Source: Jannaschia pagri
GTDB taxonomy: Bacteria; Pseudomonadota; Alphaproteobacteria; Rhodobacterales; Rhodobacteraceae
DNA length: 64,000 nucleotides
Reading direction: 5' to 3'
Assembly (NCBI RefSeq): GCF_019655435.1
Contig: NZ_BPFH01000001.1
Coordinates: 744,001-808,000, forward strand
Part shown: positions 52,778-61,922 of the stretch, piece after piece
Layout of the letters: each line of letters starts with the position of its first letter
How positions within the stretch are numbered: position 1 is the first letter of the stretch
Notes under the pieces: model-generated
What the model saw: only the letters and a program-made list of their open reading frames with translations
What the model was told of the DNA's origin: nothing
Database searches by the model: none
Made by a program: the position numbers and the translations under genes

Positions 52778-53304
52778 CAGACCGACAGTTCCTTCCCTGC
52801 CGCATCGCGGTGCTGACCGTCTCCGACACCCGAACCCTGGATGAGGACCGCTCCGGCGATACGCTGGTGGAGCGGCTCACGGGTGCGGGCCATACCCTGG
52901 CCGACCGCGCCATCACGCCCGACGACCGTGTGGGGATTGGCGAGCATTTGACGGCCTGGATCGCCCAGCCCGACATCGACGTCATCATCAGCACCGGGGG
53001 CACCGGACTGACCGGTCGCGACGTGACCGTCGAGGCCCACCGCGACGTCTACGAAAAGGAAATCGACGCCTTCGGCACGATGTTCACCGTCATCTCAATG
53101 CAGAAGATCCGCACCTCAGCCGTGCAGTCGCGGGCCTGCGCGGGCGTGGCAGGTGGCACCTATCTGTTTGCGCTGCCAGGCTCTCCCTCGGCCTGTCGGG
53201 ATGCCTGGGACGAAATCCTCGTGCATCAGCTCGATTATCGGCACATGCCCTGCAACTTCGTCGAAATAATGCCCCGGTTGGATGAACATCTGCGACGGAA
53301 GTAG
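52774..53304 (+). CDS. moaB: Molybdenum cofactor biosynthesis protein B
   Basis: 176 residues of the MogA/MoaB fold: IAVLTVSDTRTLDEDRSGDTL, IISTGGTGLTGRDVT and LFALPGSPSACRDAWDEIL. Involved in adenylylation of molybdopterin or a related step. Fourth gene of a compact run UDG-GST-LysE-moaB. Downstream 53305-53380 has a small CACAC-CTG-style hairpin but no clear terminator. Confidence 0.93.
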   Translation: MTDRQFLPCRIAVLTVSDTRTLDEDRSGDTLVERLTGAGHTLADRAITPDDRVGIGEHLTAWIAQPDIDVIISTGGTGLTGRDVTVEAHRDVYEKEIDAFGTMFTVISMQKIRTSAVQSRACAGVAGGTYLFALPGSPSACRDAWDEILVHQLDYRHMPCNFVEIMPRLDEHLRRK

Positions 53305-53380
53305 CACACACCTGCGTGTGACCTTTGGATCGGCCGCCAATCGTCTTATCTAACCGGTAGCCACGTCCCCAGGAGTTTGC

Positions 53381-54838
53381 ATGCGTTTCCTTGGTCGCAG
53401 CCTTGTTGCCCTGTTCCTGACCGCCCTGACGGCGGGCCTCTTGGTTTGGGCCGGTCAGATCACCTACGCCGCCTTGGAAGACCGCCGCGCCCGCGAAGGC
53501 GGTGGCCCCCCGGCACGCGAACGCGTGCTGGCCGCCAATGTCGTGCTGGCCACCCCGGAACGCGTTACCCCGACCCTAACGGCCTTTGGCGAGGTTCAGG
53601 CCCGCCGCGTGCTAGAAGTTCGGGCGCCAGTCGCGGGGCGTATCGTGGACCTGGCCGACGGGTTCGAAGAGGGTGGCACGGTCATCGAAGGCCAACTCCT
53701 GCTGCGGATCGATCCCGCTGAGGCGGAGGCCGCCTTGGCCGTGGCCCGTGCCGACTTGGCTGGCGCAGAGGCGGAGGCCCGGGACGCGGTGCGCGGCCTC
53801 GAACTGGCCCAGGCGGAGCTTTCGGGCGCGCAGGCGCAACGCGATCTCCAGGCCCGCGCCCTCCAACGCCAGCAGGACCTGACCGACCGAGGCGTCGGCG
53901 CCGCCATCAACCTAGAGGCGGCAGAGCTTGCGCTGGCCAATGCCGAGCAGACGATCCTAACCCGGCGCGGGGCCCTGGCCCAAGCCGAAACCCGTGTGGA
54001 CAGCGCAGCCCTCGCCATCGACCGCGCGCGGATCTCCCTGTCAGAGGCCGAGCGGGACGTCAGCGACCGCGCCCTCCTGGCCGAATTCGACGGGCAGCTT
54101 TCCGACGTTGGTGTCCTGCGCGGCGGCCTTGTGGCCACCAATGAACAGGTCGCGATCCTCATAGACCCGTCCGAGCTAGAGGTGGCGTTTCGCCTGTCTG
54201 CCGCGGAGCATGTCCGCCTGCTGGATGGCAGCGGGGATCTGGTCGGCGCCGAGGTGGTCGCGGTCCTCGACGTCCTGGGCCTCGACCTACAAGCCCCCGG
54301 CCGCATCACCCGAGAGGCGCCCGCCGTTGGCGAAGGCCAAACCGGACGACTGGTCTTCGCGCGGCTCGATGGCGCCGAAGGGTTCCGCCCGGGCGATTTC
54401 GTCCGCGTGACCGTACAAGAGCCGCCCCTCGATCGCGCGATCCGTCTGCCCGCGACGGCGCTGTCGGCCCAGAACCAAGTGCTCGTGCTCGGGGAAGAGG
54501 ACCGCCTGGAAGAGCGGCCCGTGACGCTGCTGCGCCGTCAAGGCGACGACGTGCTCGTCCGGGGCGATATCGCTGGGCGAGAGATCGTGGCCGGACGGAC
54601 CCCGGCCCTTGGCGCGGGTATCAAGGTCCGCCCCCTGCGCCCCGCCGCCGCCGATGAGATCCCCGCCGCGCCCGAAACCGTCGCCCTGGACCCCGACCGG
54701 CGCGCCCGGATCGTCGCCTTCATCGAGGGCAACACCCGCATGCCCGCACCGGTTAAGGCCCGCCTGCTCAGCCAATTGGAGCAAGAGGAAGTCCCCGTCT
54801 CCGTCGTCGCCCGGATCGAAGGTCGGATGGGCGGCTGA
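53381..54838 (+). CDS. RND efflux periplasmic adaptor (HlyD/MFP family)
   Basis: 485 residues. Membrane anchor or signal at 5-28 (RSLVALFLTALTAGLLVWAGQ); lipoyl halves at EVRAPVAGRIVDL and near LAEFDGQLSDVGVLRGG; between them a long Ala/Glu-rich helical hairpin (about 110-220). Beta-barrel and C-terminal membrane-proximal domains follow. Links the RND pump to an outer-membrane channel, which is not encoded here. ATG 53381 after AGGAG; the stop overlaps the pump gene (TGATG). Confidence 0.9.
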   Translation: MRFLGRSLVALFLTALTAGLLVWAGQITYAALEDRRAREGGGPPARERVLAANVVLATPERVTPTLTAFGEVQARRVLEVRAPVAGRIVDLADGFEEGGTVIEGQLLLRIDPAEAEAALAVARADLAGAEAEARDAVRGLELAQAELSGAQAQRDLQARALQRQQDLTDRGVGAAINLEAAELALANAEQTILTRRGALAQAETRVDSAALAIDRARISLSEAERDVSDRALLAEFDGQLSDVGVLRGGLVATNEQVAILIDPSELEVAFRLSAAEHVRLLDGSGDLVGAEVVAVLDVLGLDLQAPGRITREAPAVGEGQTGRLVFARLDGAEGFRPGDFVRVTVQEPPLDRAIRLPATALSAQNQVLVLGEEDRLEERPVTLLRRQGDDVLVRGDIAGREIVAGRTPALGAGIKVRPLRPAAADEIPAAPETVALDPDRRARIVAFIEGNTRMPAPVKARLLSQLEQEEVPVSVVARIEGRMGG

Positions 54839-57800
54839 TGGGCATCCTCGGCTATTTCACCCGCCACAAAACCGTCGCCAACTTGCTGCTCCTGCTCATG
54901 TTGGCCGCTGGCGCCTTGGCCATTCCCAACATGCGGGCGCAGTTTTTTCCCGACGTGGTGGTCGAGAACGTCTCGGTCCGCGTATCCTGGGACGGGGCGG
55001 GTGCGGAAGATGTGGACCAAGGCGTGGTGCAACTGCTGGAACCGGCTCTGCTGGCCGTGGACGGCGTGCTGGACAGTGAGGCGGTCGCCCGCGAAGGCAG
55101 CGCGGAAATCACCCTGGAGTTTGAGCCGGGCCGCGACATGGCCGCCGCCGCCAACGACGTGCAATCGGCAGTCGACTCAATCACCGGCCTGCCCGAGGGG
55201 ATCGACGACCCGACCGTGCGCCAAGGCGGCTGGCGGGATCGGGTGACAGATGTGATCGTCACCGGCCCCGTCGGCGTGGACCAATTGGCGCGTATTACAG
55301 ATGAATTCGTCACCCGCCTGTTCGCCGCTGGCGTGACGCGCACCACCATTCGGGGCGTTGCAGCCCCTGAAACCGTCGTCGAGGTCACCAGCGCAAGCCT
55401 GCTGCGCAACTCCGTCACCATGGCGGAAATCGCGTCCGCCATCGCGGCCCAAGCCGAGGCCGATCCGGCGGGAGACGTCACAGGCGCCAACGCCCGCGTG
55501 CGCACCGGCAGCGCCCGGCGCGGTGTGGCTGAGATCGAGGGCGTCGTGATACGCCGAGACGCCGCCGGCGCCGCACTGACCGTCGGCGACGTGGGCCGCG
55601 TTCTCTCAGCCGGCGTCGACCGGGAACGCGCCTATTTCGTCGGCGCCAACCCCGCGATGTCGATCCGCGTGGACCGCACCGCCGAAGGCGATGCCATCGC
55701 GCTCCAATCCCAGGTCGAGGACGTCGCGCAGGCCGTTCTGCAAGACACGCCCGAGGGCGTCACCATCGAGTTGATCCGCACCCGGACCGAGGCGATCACC
55801 GGGCGGATTGATGTCCTGGTGGACAATGCACTCATGGGCCTAGGCCTGGTTGTCGTGCTTCTGTTCCTGTTCCTCAACGCCCGCACGGCCTTTTGGGTGG
55901 CAGCAGGGATCCCGGTCGCCCTGACGGCGGCCATCGCGCTCATGTGGGCGGCGGGGCTGACGATCAATATGATCTCACTCTTTGCGCTGATCATCACACT
56001 GGGCATCGTGGTAGATGACGCCATCGTCGTGGGGGAACACGCCGATTTCCGGGCCCGGCGACTGGGCGAGGCGCCCTACGACGCCGCCGAAAACGCAGCG
56101 CGGCGCATGTTTTTGCCGGTCTTCTCGGCCACTCTGACGACGGTCATCGCCTTCTTCGGCCTGGTCGCCATTGGCGGGCGGTTCGGCGAGTTGATCGCCG
56201 ATATCCCCTTTACCGTGGTTGTCGTCCTTATCGCCTCGCTGGTGGAATGCTTCCTGATCCTGCCCCATCACATGGCGGGCGCGCTGACCCACGTGGGGCG
56301 GGAGAAGTGGTACGACTGGCCCTCCCGCCAGATGAACCGGGGTCTCGATTGGGTGCGAGAACGCCTGTTCCGCCCGCTGATCGGCATCGCAATCTGGGCG
56401 CGTTACCCCGTCGCGGCGGCGGCGGTTGTCCTACTGTCCACGCAGGCGGCCCTGTTCATCCGGGGCGACGTCCAGTGGCGCTTTTTCAACGCGCCGGAGC
56501 GAGGTTCCGTGACGGGCAACTTTGCCATGGTGGACGGCGCGACCCGCGCTGACGCCATCGCTCAAATGCAAGAGTTGCAACGGGCGGCCACCGCGCTCGG
56601 CGAAGACTACGCCGAACGCTACGGCGCCAATCCCCTGGCCTATGTGATCGCGGAAATCGGCGGCAACACGGGCCGTCCCTTGCCATCGGCCGATGACAAA
56701 GATGCCGATCAGTTGGGCGCCATCTCCATCGAGTTGATCGACGCCGACTTGCGCCCCTACTCGTCGTTCCAATTCGTGGCTGACCTGCAAGACACGGCGC
56801 GCCAACTGCCCTTGACCGAAGAGATCAGCTTTCGGGGCTGGCGCTCCGGCCCGGGCGGCGATTCCTTGTCGGTGGAGTTCTATGGGGCCGACAGCGCGAC
56901 CCTCAAGGCCGCTGCCGAAGCGCTCAAATCAGCAGTGGCCCGCATCCCCGAGGTATCGGGCGTCGAAGACAGCCTGCCTTATGACAAGGACGAATTGATC
57001 CTGGAGCTTACGCCCCAAGGCGAAGCGCTGGGCTTCGACATTGACGCCCTGGGCGGTCTGCTCCGAGACCGCCTGAATGGGATCGAGGCGGCCACCTTCC
57101 CCGTCGGACCTCGCACTGGCGCGATCCGGGTGGAACTGCCGCCCAATGAGATCCGCGCCGACTTCCTGGAGGGGCTGCGCCTTGCTGCGCCGTCTGGTGG
57201 GAACGTGGCCCTGGCTGACATCGTCACCGTGCGCGTGCAGTCTGGCTTCGGCACGATCCGTCGCGAAAACGGCGTCCAAGTGGTCACCGTCTCGGGCGAT
57301 ATCTCCCAGGACGACGCCGCCCGCGCCAACGAGATCCGCACCCAATTGGCCGAAGAGATCCTGCCGGATATCGCCGCCGTCCATCAGGTGGCCTATCAGC
57401 AAGGCGGCCTGGCCGAGCAAGAGCGGGCGTTCCTGACCGACGCAACGGTTGGCCTCATCGCCTGTCTGCTGGGCATCTATCTGGTTTTGGCCTGGATCTT
57501 CTCCTCCTGGACGCGGCCCGCGGTGATAATGGTTGTGATCCCTTTCGGTCTGATCGGGGCCGTCTGGGGTCATTGGTGGTGGGACGTGCCGCTCAGCATG
57601 TTCTCGGTTGTGGGCCTAATCGGGATGACGGGAATTATCATCAACGACTCCATCGTCCTGGTCACCACCGTGGACGAATACTCCAAGGACCGCGCGCTGT
57701 TGCCAGCGATCACCGATGCCGTCTCCGACCGCCTGCGGCCGATTTTGCTCACCACGTTGACGACGGTCCTCGGGCTCACCCCGCTTCTCTATGAGACCTC

Positions 57801-58203
57801 AAGCCAGGCGCAGTTCCTGAGGCCCACGGTCATCACGCTCAGCTACGGGCTCGGGTTCGGCATGATCCTGGTGCTGGTGCTTGTCCCCGCCGTGCTGGCC
57901 ATGGGGCACGACATCGGGCGCGCGGGGACGGCGCTGCGGCGGCTCGGCGGCCTGGCGGGTCGGGCCCGGGGCCGCCCGGTTGGGATCCTTGGGGTCGCCC
58001 TGGGGTGCGCGATCTTGACCTGGGGCGCGGTCACTCTGGGCTTCACCACTGTGACGGGCGCGCCATGGGGGCCGTTGGCCACTCTGCTGCCTGTGGCCGG
58101 GATGGCCCAGGCCTTCCTGGCATTTTTGGCAGGAACGGTGGTGCTGCTTCTGGTCACTTGGGTGAGCGCCGGTTTGGCCATGGGCAGAAAGGCACGCGCC
58201 TAA
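54838..58203 (+). CDS. RND-family efflux pump permease (HAE-1-like)
   Basis: 1121 residues. Large periplasmic loops alternate with helices; the proton-relay Asp pair is in TM4 (ITLGIVVDDAIVVGEH). The C-terminal helix set includes GMTGIIINDSIVLVTTVDEY and the closing LRPTVITLSYGLGFGMILVLVLVPAVLA. After the usual end, about 90 extra residues add two more hydrophobic helices (VGILGVALGCAILTWGAVTLGF and AFLAFLAGTVVLLLVTWVSAGLA), so 14 rather than 12 helices are predicted. Substrates unknown (drugs, detergents or lipids). No regulator is adjacent. Confidence 0.92.
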   Translation: MGILGYFTRHKTVANLLLLLMLAAGALAIPNMRAQFFPDVVVENVSVRVSWDGAGAEDVDQGVVQLLEPALLAVDGVLDSEAVAREGSAEITLEFEPGRDMAAAANDVQSAVDSITGLPEGIDDPTVRQGGWRDRVTDVIVTGPVGVDQLARITDEFVTRLFAAGVTRTTIRGVAAPETVVEVTSASLLRNSVTMAEIASAIAAQAEADPAGDVTGANARVRTGSARRGVAEIEGVVIRRDAAGAALTVGDVGRVLSAGVDRERAYFVGANPAMSIRVDRTAEGDAIALQSQVEDVAQAVLQDTPEGVTIELIRTRTEAITGRIDVLVDNALMGLGLVVVLLFLFLNARTAFWVAAGIPVALTAAIALMWAAGLTINMISLFALIITLGIVVDDAIVVGEHADFRARRLGEAPYDAAENAARRMFLPVFSATLTTVIAFFGLVAIGGRFGELIADIPFTVVVVLIASLVECFLILPHHMAGALTHVGREKWYDWPSRQMNRGLDWVRERLFRPLIGIAIWARYPVAAAAVVLLSTQAALFIRGDVQWRFFNAPERGSVTGNFAMVDGATRADAIAQMQELQRAATALGEDYAERYGANPLAYVIAEIGGNTGRPLPSADDKDADQLGAISIELIDADLRPYSSFQFVADLQDTARQLPLTEEISFRGWRSGPGGDSLSVEFYGADSATLKAAAEALKSAVARIPEVSGVEDSLPYDKDELILELTPQGEALGFDIDALGGLLRDRLNGIEAATFPVGPRTGAIRVELPPNEIRADFLEGLRLAAPSGGNVALADIVTVRVQSGFGTIRRENGVQVVTVSGDISQDDAARANEIRTQLAEEILPDIAAVHQVAYQQGGLAEQERAFLTDATVGLIACLLGIYLVLAWIFSSWTRPAVIMVVIPFGLIGAVWGHWWWDVPLSMFSVVGLIGMTGIIINDSIVLVTTVDEYSKDRALLPAITDAVSDRLRPILLTTLTTVLGLTPLLYETSSQAQFLRPTVITLSYGLGFGMILVLVLVPAVLAMGHDIGRAGTALRRLGGLAGRARGRPVGILGVALGCAILTWGAVTLGFTTVTGAPWGPLATLLPVAGMAQAFLAFLAGTVVLLLVTWVSAGLAMGRKARA

Positions 58204-58227
58204 CGCACCCGCCGCGGGTCCAGCGGG

Positions 58228-58710
58228 CTAGAGCTTACCGGGCCGGGCCTCGCGCGCCATGTGATCCAGAACGCCATTGACGAAACCGCCTTCTTTGCCC
58301 TCGGGAAAGAAGGCCCGCGCCACTTCGACGTATTCCGTGATGATCACCTTCGGCGGCACATCGGACGACATCAACTCCGCCCCTGCCGCACGAAAGACAG
58401 CCCGCAGCGTCGGATCAATTCGCCCCAGGGGCCAGCGCGCAACCAAGGCGCGGTCCGTCATTTGATCAACCGCGACCTGATGATCGACCGCCGCGTCGAG
58501 GATGGCCCGAAACGTGTCGACATCCGCCTCGGACAGGGCGCCGATCTCGGTCTCCATACCGAAGCGATGGTCCTCGAACTCGGCGCGAACACGGTCCACG
58601 CCTTGGTCGGCTGCCTCCATCTGGAAGAGGGCCTGCACAGCATTTAGGCGCGCGGCAGACCGCATCCGCTGCCGCAACAAACGCTTCTCATCTCGGGTCA
58701 TCTCAGCCAT
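58228..58710 (-). CDS. nusB: Transcription antitermination factor NusB
   Basis: 160 residues. Binds boxA of rRNA leaders with NusE. The all-helical NusB fold is evident from ARLNAVQALFQMEAADQG, the middle DRALVARWPLGRIDPTLRAVFRAAGAELM and the terminal VIITEYVEVARAFFPEGKEGGFVNGVLD. Downstream of ribH, a common arrangement. Start ATG 58710. Confidence 0.94.
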   Translation of the reverse strand: MAEMTRDEKRLLRQRMRSAARLNAVQALFQMEAADQGVDRVRAEFEDHRFGMETEIGALSEADVDTFRAILDAAVDHQVAVDQMTDRALVARWPLGRIDPTLRAVFRAAGAELMSSDVPPKVIITEYVEVARAFFPEGKEGGFVNGVLDHMAREARPGKL

Positions 58711-58769
58711 GGCGCGGCCCTAGAGCAGGCGCGCCCAACACGCAATGGCGCGCGTGCCGGGGTGCGGCG

Positions 58770-58817
58770 AAATTCTTCAACGAAGAATTTTGAAAAAGTC
58801 TTGGGACAAGACTTTTT
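58770..58817. terminator. Double stem-loop element between ribH and nusB
   Basis: Hairpin 1 (58770-58790) is AAATTCTTC-AAC-GAAGAATTT, nine pairs and a three-base loop. After two bases, hairpin 2 (58793-58817) is AAAAAGTCTTG-GGA-CAAGACTTTTT, eleven pairs and a three-base loop. This matches the 8322-8369 element exactly in dimensions but not in sequence. It starts 11 bp after the ribH stop codon. Confidence 0.75.
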
Positions 58818-58827
58818 TCGCCAACCG

Positions 58828-59334
58828 TCACGGGGCGCCAGGCTTAAACCCGATCCCGGTGTCGGCCTTCTTCATCGACCGTTGCAGGGCGATCAGATGG
58901 AGCGCCGCCTGGGCTGCCCCCCCAGCGGTGTCCAGACGGTCCACATCGGCGCGCTCTTCGGCCTGTTCCATGTTCTCGACGGTGATAATCCCATTGCCGA
59001 TGCACGCACCGGCCAAACCCAGCGTCGCGATGGCCCGCGCACTTTCGTTCACCACCACGTCATAGTGGGACGTCCGCCCCCGGATCACACAGCCCAAAGC
59101 CACATACCCGTCGTAGTCCGCTTGGCGATGCGCGATACCAATGGCCGTCGGCACCTCCAACGAGCCGGGCACCTCCACCGTCTCATGGGTCGCCCCAGCG
59201 GCTTCGATCACCGCCCGGGTCGACGCCAGCTGAGCCGCCGAGATCGCCCCGTAGTAGGGTGCAATGACGATCAAGACCTTTGTCGGTTCATCAAAGGACG
59301 GCAGCGGCAAAACGTTATCGGAATGTCCGGCCAT
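58828..59334 (-). CDS. ribH: 6,7-dimethyl-8-ribityllumazine synthase
   Basis: 168 residues. Penultimate riboflavin step. Landmarks: VPGSLEVPTAIG, YVALGCVIRGRTSHYDVVVNES (substrate and phosphate contacts, catalytic His in SHYD) and IGNGIITVENMEQAEERAD. Three bases after ribBX on the same strand, so the two are co-translated. Confidence 0.95.
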   Translation of the reverse strand: MAGHSDNVLPLPSFDEPTKVLIVIAPYYGAISAAQLASTRAVIEAAGATHETVEVPGSLEVPTAIGIAHRQADYDGYVALGCVIRGRTSHYDVVVNESARAIATLGLAGACIGNGIITVENMEQAEERADVDRLDTAGGAAQAALHLIALQRSMKKADTGIGFKPGAP

Positions 59335-59337
59335 GGC

Positions 59338-60456
59338 TTAGCCCTCGTTCGGAATGGGGCGCGTGCCCGTAATCGTCAGGCCATAGGCCTCCAGCCCCAC
59401 AACGCGGGGCGCGCCGGAATTCGTCACCAGCTCCATCTCACCAATGCCAAGCGCCGCAAGGATCTGCGCGCCCAGTCCATATTGCCGCAGCTTTTGGGGC
59501 GACACCCCGCCCGGATCCATCTTCATTTCTGTGTCGCGGAGCAGAACAACGACGCCGCGCCCTTCGTCCGCGATCACCTGCATCGCCCCAGCCAAATCGC
59601 TGTCCCCGATCCCCAACGCGTCCTGCAACGGATTCATGGCATGCATCCGCACCAGAACCGGCCCGTCCGAGATGTCGCCCTTGGTCAATACGATATGCTC
59701 AGACCCTTGGGTTTCATCGGTGAACACCCGCATCAGCCACTCACCACCAACCTTTGCGGTCACCGGTTGAGAGGCCGTTTGGTTGACGAGGTTATCGTGC
59801 CGCCGACGGTAGGAGATCAGATCGCTGATCGTCCCAATCTTGAGACCATGCAGCTGCGCGAAGGCGATCAGGTCAGGCAGCCGCGCCATGCTGCCATCGT
59901 CGTTCATGATCTCACAAATCACGCCCGAGGGGTTCAGCCCCGCGAGGCGAGAAATATCACAGGCCGCCTCCGTATGGCCCGCCCGTACGAGAACGCCGCC
60001 ATCCCGCGCCCGCAGCGGAAACACATGGCCGGGTGTGGCGATATCCGCCGCCCCCTTGCTCGCGTCGATGGCGACGGACACCGTCCGCGCGCGGTCATGG
60101 GCACTAATGCCGGTGGACACGCCCTCGCGCGCCTCGATGGAGACGGTGAAGGCGGTCTCGTGGCGCGACGAATTATGGGACGCCATCAACGGCAGGCCCA
60201 GCGCGTCGATCCGCTCCCCCGGCAGTGTCAAACAAATCAACCCGCGCCCGTGGGCCGCCATGAAGTTAATCGCATCGGGCGTCGCCATTTGCGCCGGGAT
60301 CACCAGATCCCCCTCGTTCTCGCGGTCCTCATGATCGACCAGAATGAACATCCGGCCATTGCGCGCGTCTTCGATGATGTCCTCAATCGAAGAAATCACG
60401 TCCGCATTGGCCCGCTCCACTGGACCGGGCGCTTCGAATGGAATTGGGTCGGCCAT
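59338..60456 (-). CDS. ribB: 3,4-dihydroxy-2-butanone-4-phosphate synthase with degenerate RibA-like domain (RibBX)
   Basis: 372 residues. The N-terminal half (1-200) is an intact RibB: MFILVDHEDRENEGDLV (metal and substrate acids), MASHNSSRHETAFTVSIEAREGVSTGISAHDRA and RAGHTEAACDI. The C-terminal half looks like GTP cyclohydrolase II but lacks its zinc Cys triad: VLVRMHAMNPLQDALGIGD stands where C-L-T-G-D and R-C-D-C-G should be, followed by the conserved EGRGVVVLLRD. So it should make the butanone phosphate but not open GTP. This matches the RibBX variant known in Proteobacteria. ATG 60456 follows GGAGG. Confidence 0.9.
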   Translation of the reverse strand: MADPIPFEAPGPVERANADVISSIEDIIEDARNGRMFILVDHEDRENEGDLVIPAQMATPDAINFMAAHGRGLICLTLPGERIDALGLPLMASHNSSRHETAFTVSIEAREGVSTGISAHDRARTVSVAIDASKGAADIATPGHVFPLRARDGGVLVRAGHTEAACDISRLAGLNPSGVICEIMNDDGSMARLPDLIAFAQLHGLKIGTISDLISYRRRHDNLVNQTASQPVTAKVGGEWLMRVFTDETQGSEHIVLTKGDISDGPVLVRMHAMNPLQDALGIGDSDLAGAMQVIADEGRGVVVLLRDTEMKMDPGGVSPQKLRQYGLGAQILAALGIGEMELVTNSGAPRVVGLEAYGLTITGTRPIPNEG

Positions 60457-60535
60457 GGCAGCACCTCCGCTTTGTGTCTGGATGTAGCCGCCACACGCCC
60501 AATGTGCCAGTGCGGGGGCGCAGAGGAGGGTCGGT

Positions 60536-60976
60536 ATGACGCAACATCCAAAGTTGGGCGCCTTGGCGGTCGTGGCGCGCGGTGACCGCGTGCTCTTGGT
60601 TGCCCGGGGAAAGGCCCCGAACCGGGGCCGCTGGGGGTTTCCCGGCGGACATGTGGAATTGGGCGAGACGGCACTGGCCGCAGCCGCCCGGGAATTGGCG
60701 GAGGAGACCGGTGTGATCGCCACGCCCCGCCGCTACCTCGGCAACATCGATTTGATTGAACGGGAGGGCGACCAGATTACCCACCATTACCTCCTGGCGG
60801 CGGTCCTCTGCGATGATGCAACTGGTGAGCCGATTGCCGCGGATGATGCCGAAGCCGCGGCCTGGGTGTCTGAGGCGGAGATGGCGGCCCTGCCCCTGTC
60901 CCCAAACGTGGGCCGCGTGCTGACATGGCTCCGCGCGGCGCAGGCCCAACCGGCGGAGCAAGAGGATCCCCTGTGA
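60536..60976 (+). CDS. Nudix hydrolase
   Basis: 146 residues with a complete Nudix box GGHVELGETALAAAARELAEETGV. The preceding APNRGRWGFPGGH is typical of small ADP-ribose/NTP-type Nudix enzymes. Substrate not predictable. ATG 60536 follows GGAGGG. A run of ten C (60985-60994) follows shortly after the stop codon. Divergent from ribBX. Confidence 0.88.
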   Translation: MTQHPKLGALAVVARGDRVLLVARGKAPNRGRWGFPGGHVELGETALAAAARELAEETGVIATPRRYLGNIDLIEREGDQITHHYLLAAVLCDDATGEPIAADDAEAAAWVSEAEMAALPLSPNVGRVLTWLRAAQAQPAEQEDPL

Positions 60977-61922
60977 GGGCTTCGCCCCCCCCCCGGGCCG
61001 CGTGCCACGCGTTCAAACCACAGTCGGTGCGGGCCGGCCCAAGCGTTACTAAGTCGTTCAAACGCCGCTCGCGAAGCCTCCCCGCAATGGCAAAGCGAGC
61101 GCAAAGTACAGGGCGCACTCCCATCGCTGAACGTCGACGGCGTTGAGGCACGGTATCATCACACATCTACCAGGACGCCTGTAGGGTCGTCGCCCTCCGT
61201 CGTCGGCCTCACTCACCCCATCACGGGTGACACCCCCAGCGCCTGGAATTCCAGCCGTTGTCGCCTCTACTCACAAGTCCGTCAGTCAGCCGATAATGCC
61301 GTCATGTCGACCAGCGCCCCAGCCTCTGTAGACGGGTGCGAGACTTCAGGCTCATCTAACGCTCCTCCCACCTGACAGGCGGCTTCTTAAAACGCCCCAG
61401 CCAAATCATCCCTATCTTGAGCGTAGCCCTTCAGATCAATACCCTGAGCGGCACTCACTCCTAGCCGCACCTCCCCCAACCGAAGCGTAGCCCTCTCGGG
61501 CACAAGACACTAGACGCCCCTTCACTCGAGGACCCCTTCACATAAGCTCCACTCGCTCACGACTGGCCGATCAATCCAACGTATCACCACCTCCGACCCT
61601 CACGATCCCTCGCCAGAACAGCGGCGCGCGGCTTTTCTTTTCAGGAACCGCCCCCCCGACAGCCCGACACCAGACCAAGCGCCCCGGCCGAAGCTCCAAA
61701 ACCGACGCGCACGCCCCGTCACCAACACCTCCAGGACCGGGCTATCGCCTCATTTCCACGCTCGTGGGACACACGATCTCCCCCGCCTCGACAGACCAAA
61801 CACACCGCGACGGAGCGCAAGCCCCCGCCGTACAGCGCCCAAATCACCGTTTCGATGTTCCACAAATATGCCGACACCACGTCCAGCCCCGGGGGCCTAA
61901 CTTCAGAAACAAGGCCCCGACA
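60977..61922. other. 946-bp non-coding, C-rich/G-poor region
   Basis: No supported gene on either strand. On the plus strand C far exceeds G: 28 C to 13 G at 61441-61500, 26 to 9 at 61561-61620, and 25 to 11 at 61741-61800. Transcribed from the Nudix gene, this would be a C-rich, G-poor, little-structured RNA, the pattern of Rho-utilisation sites. It could also be an eroded pseudogene. Confidence 0.6.
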
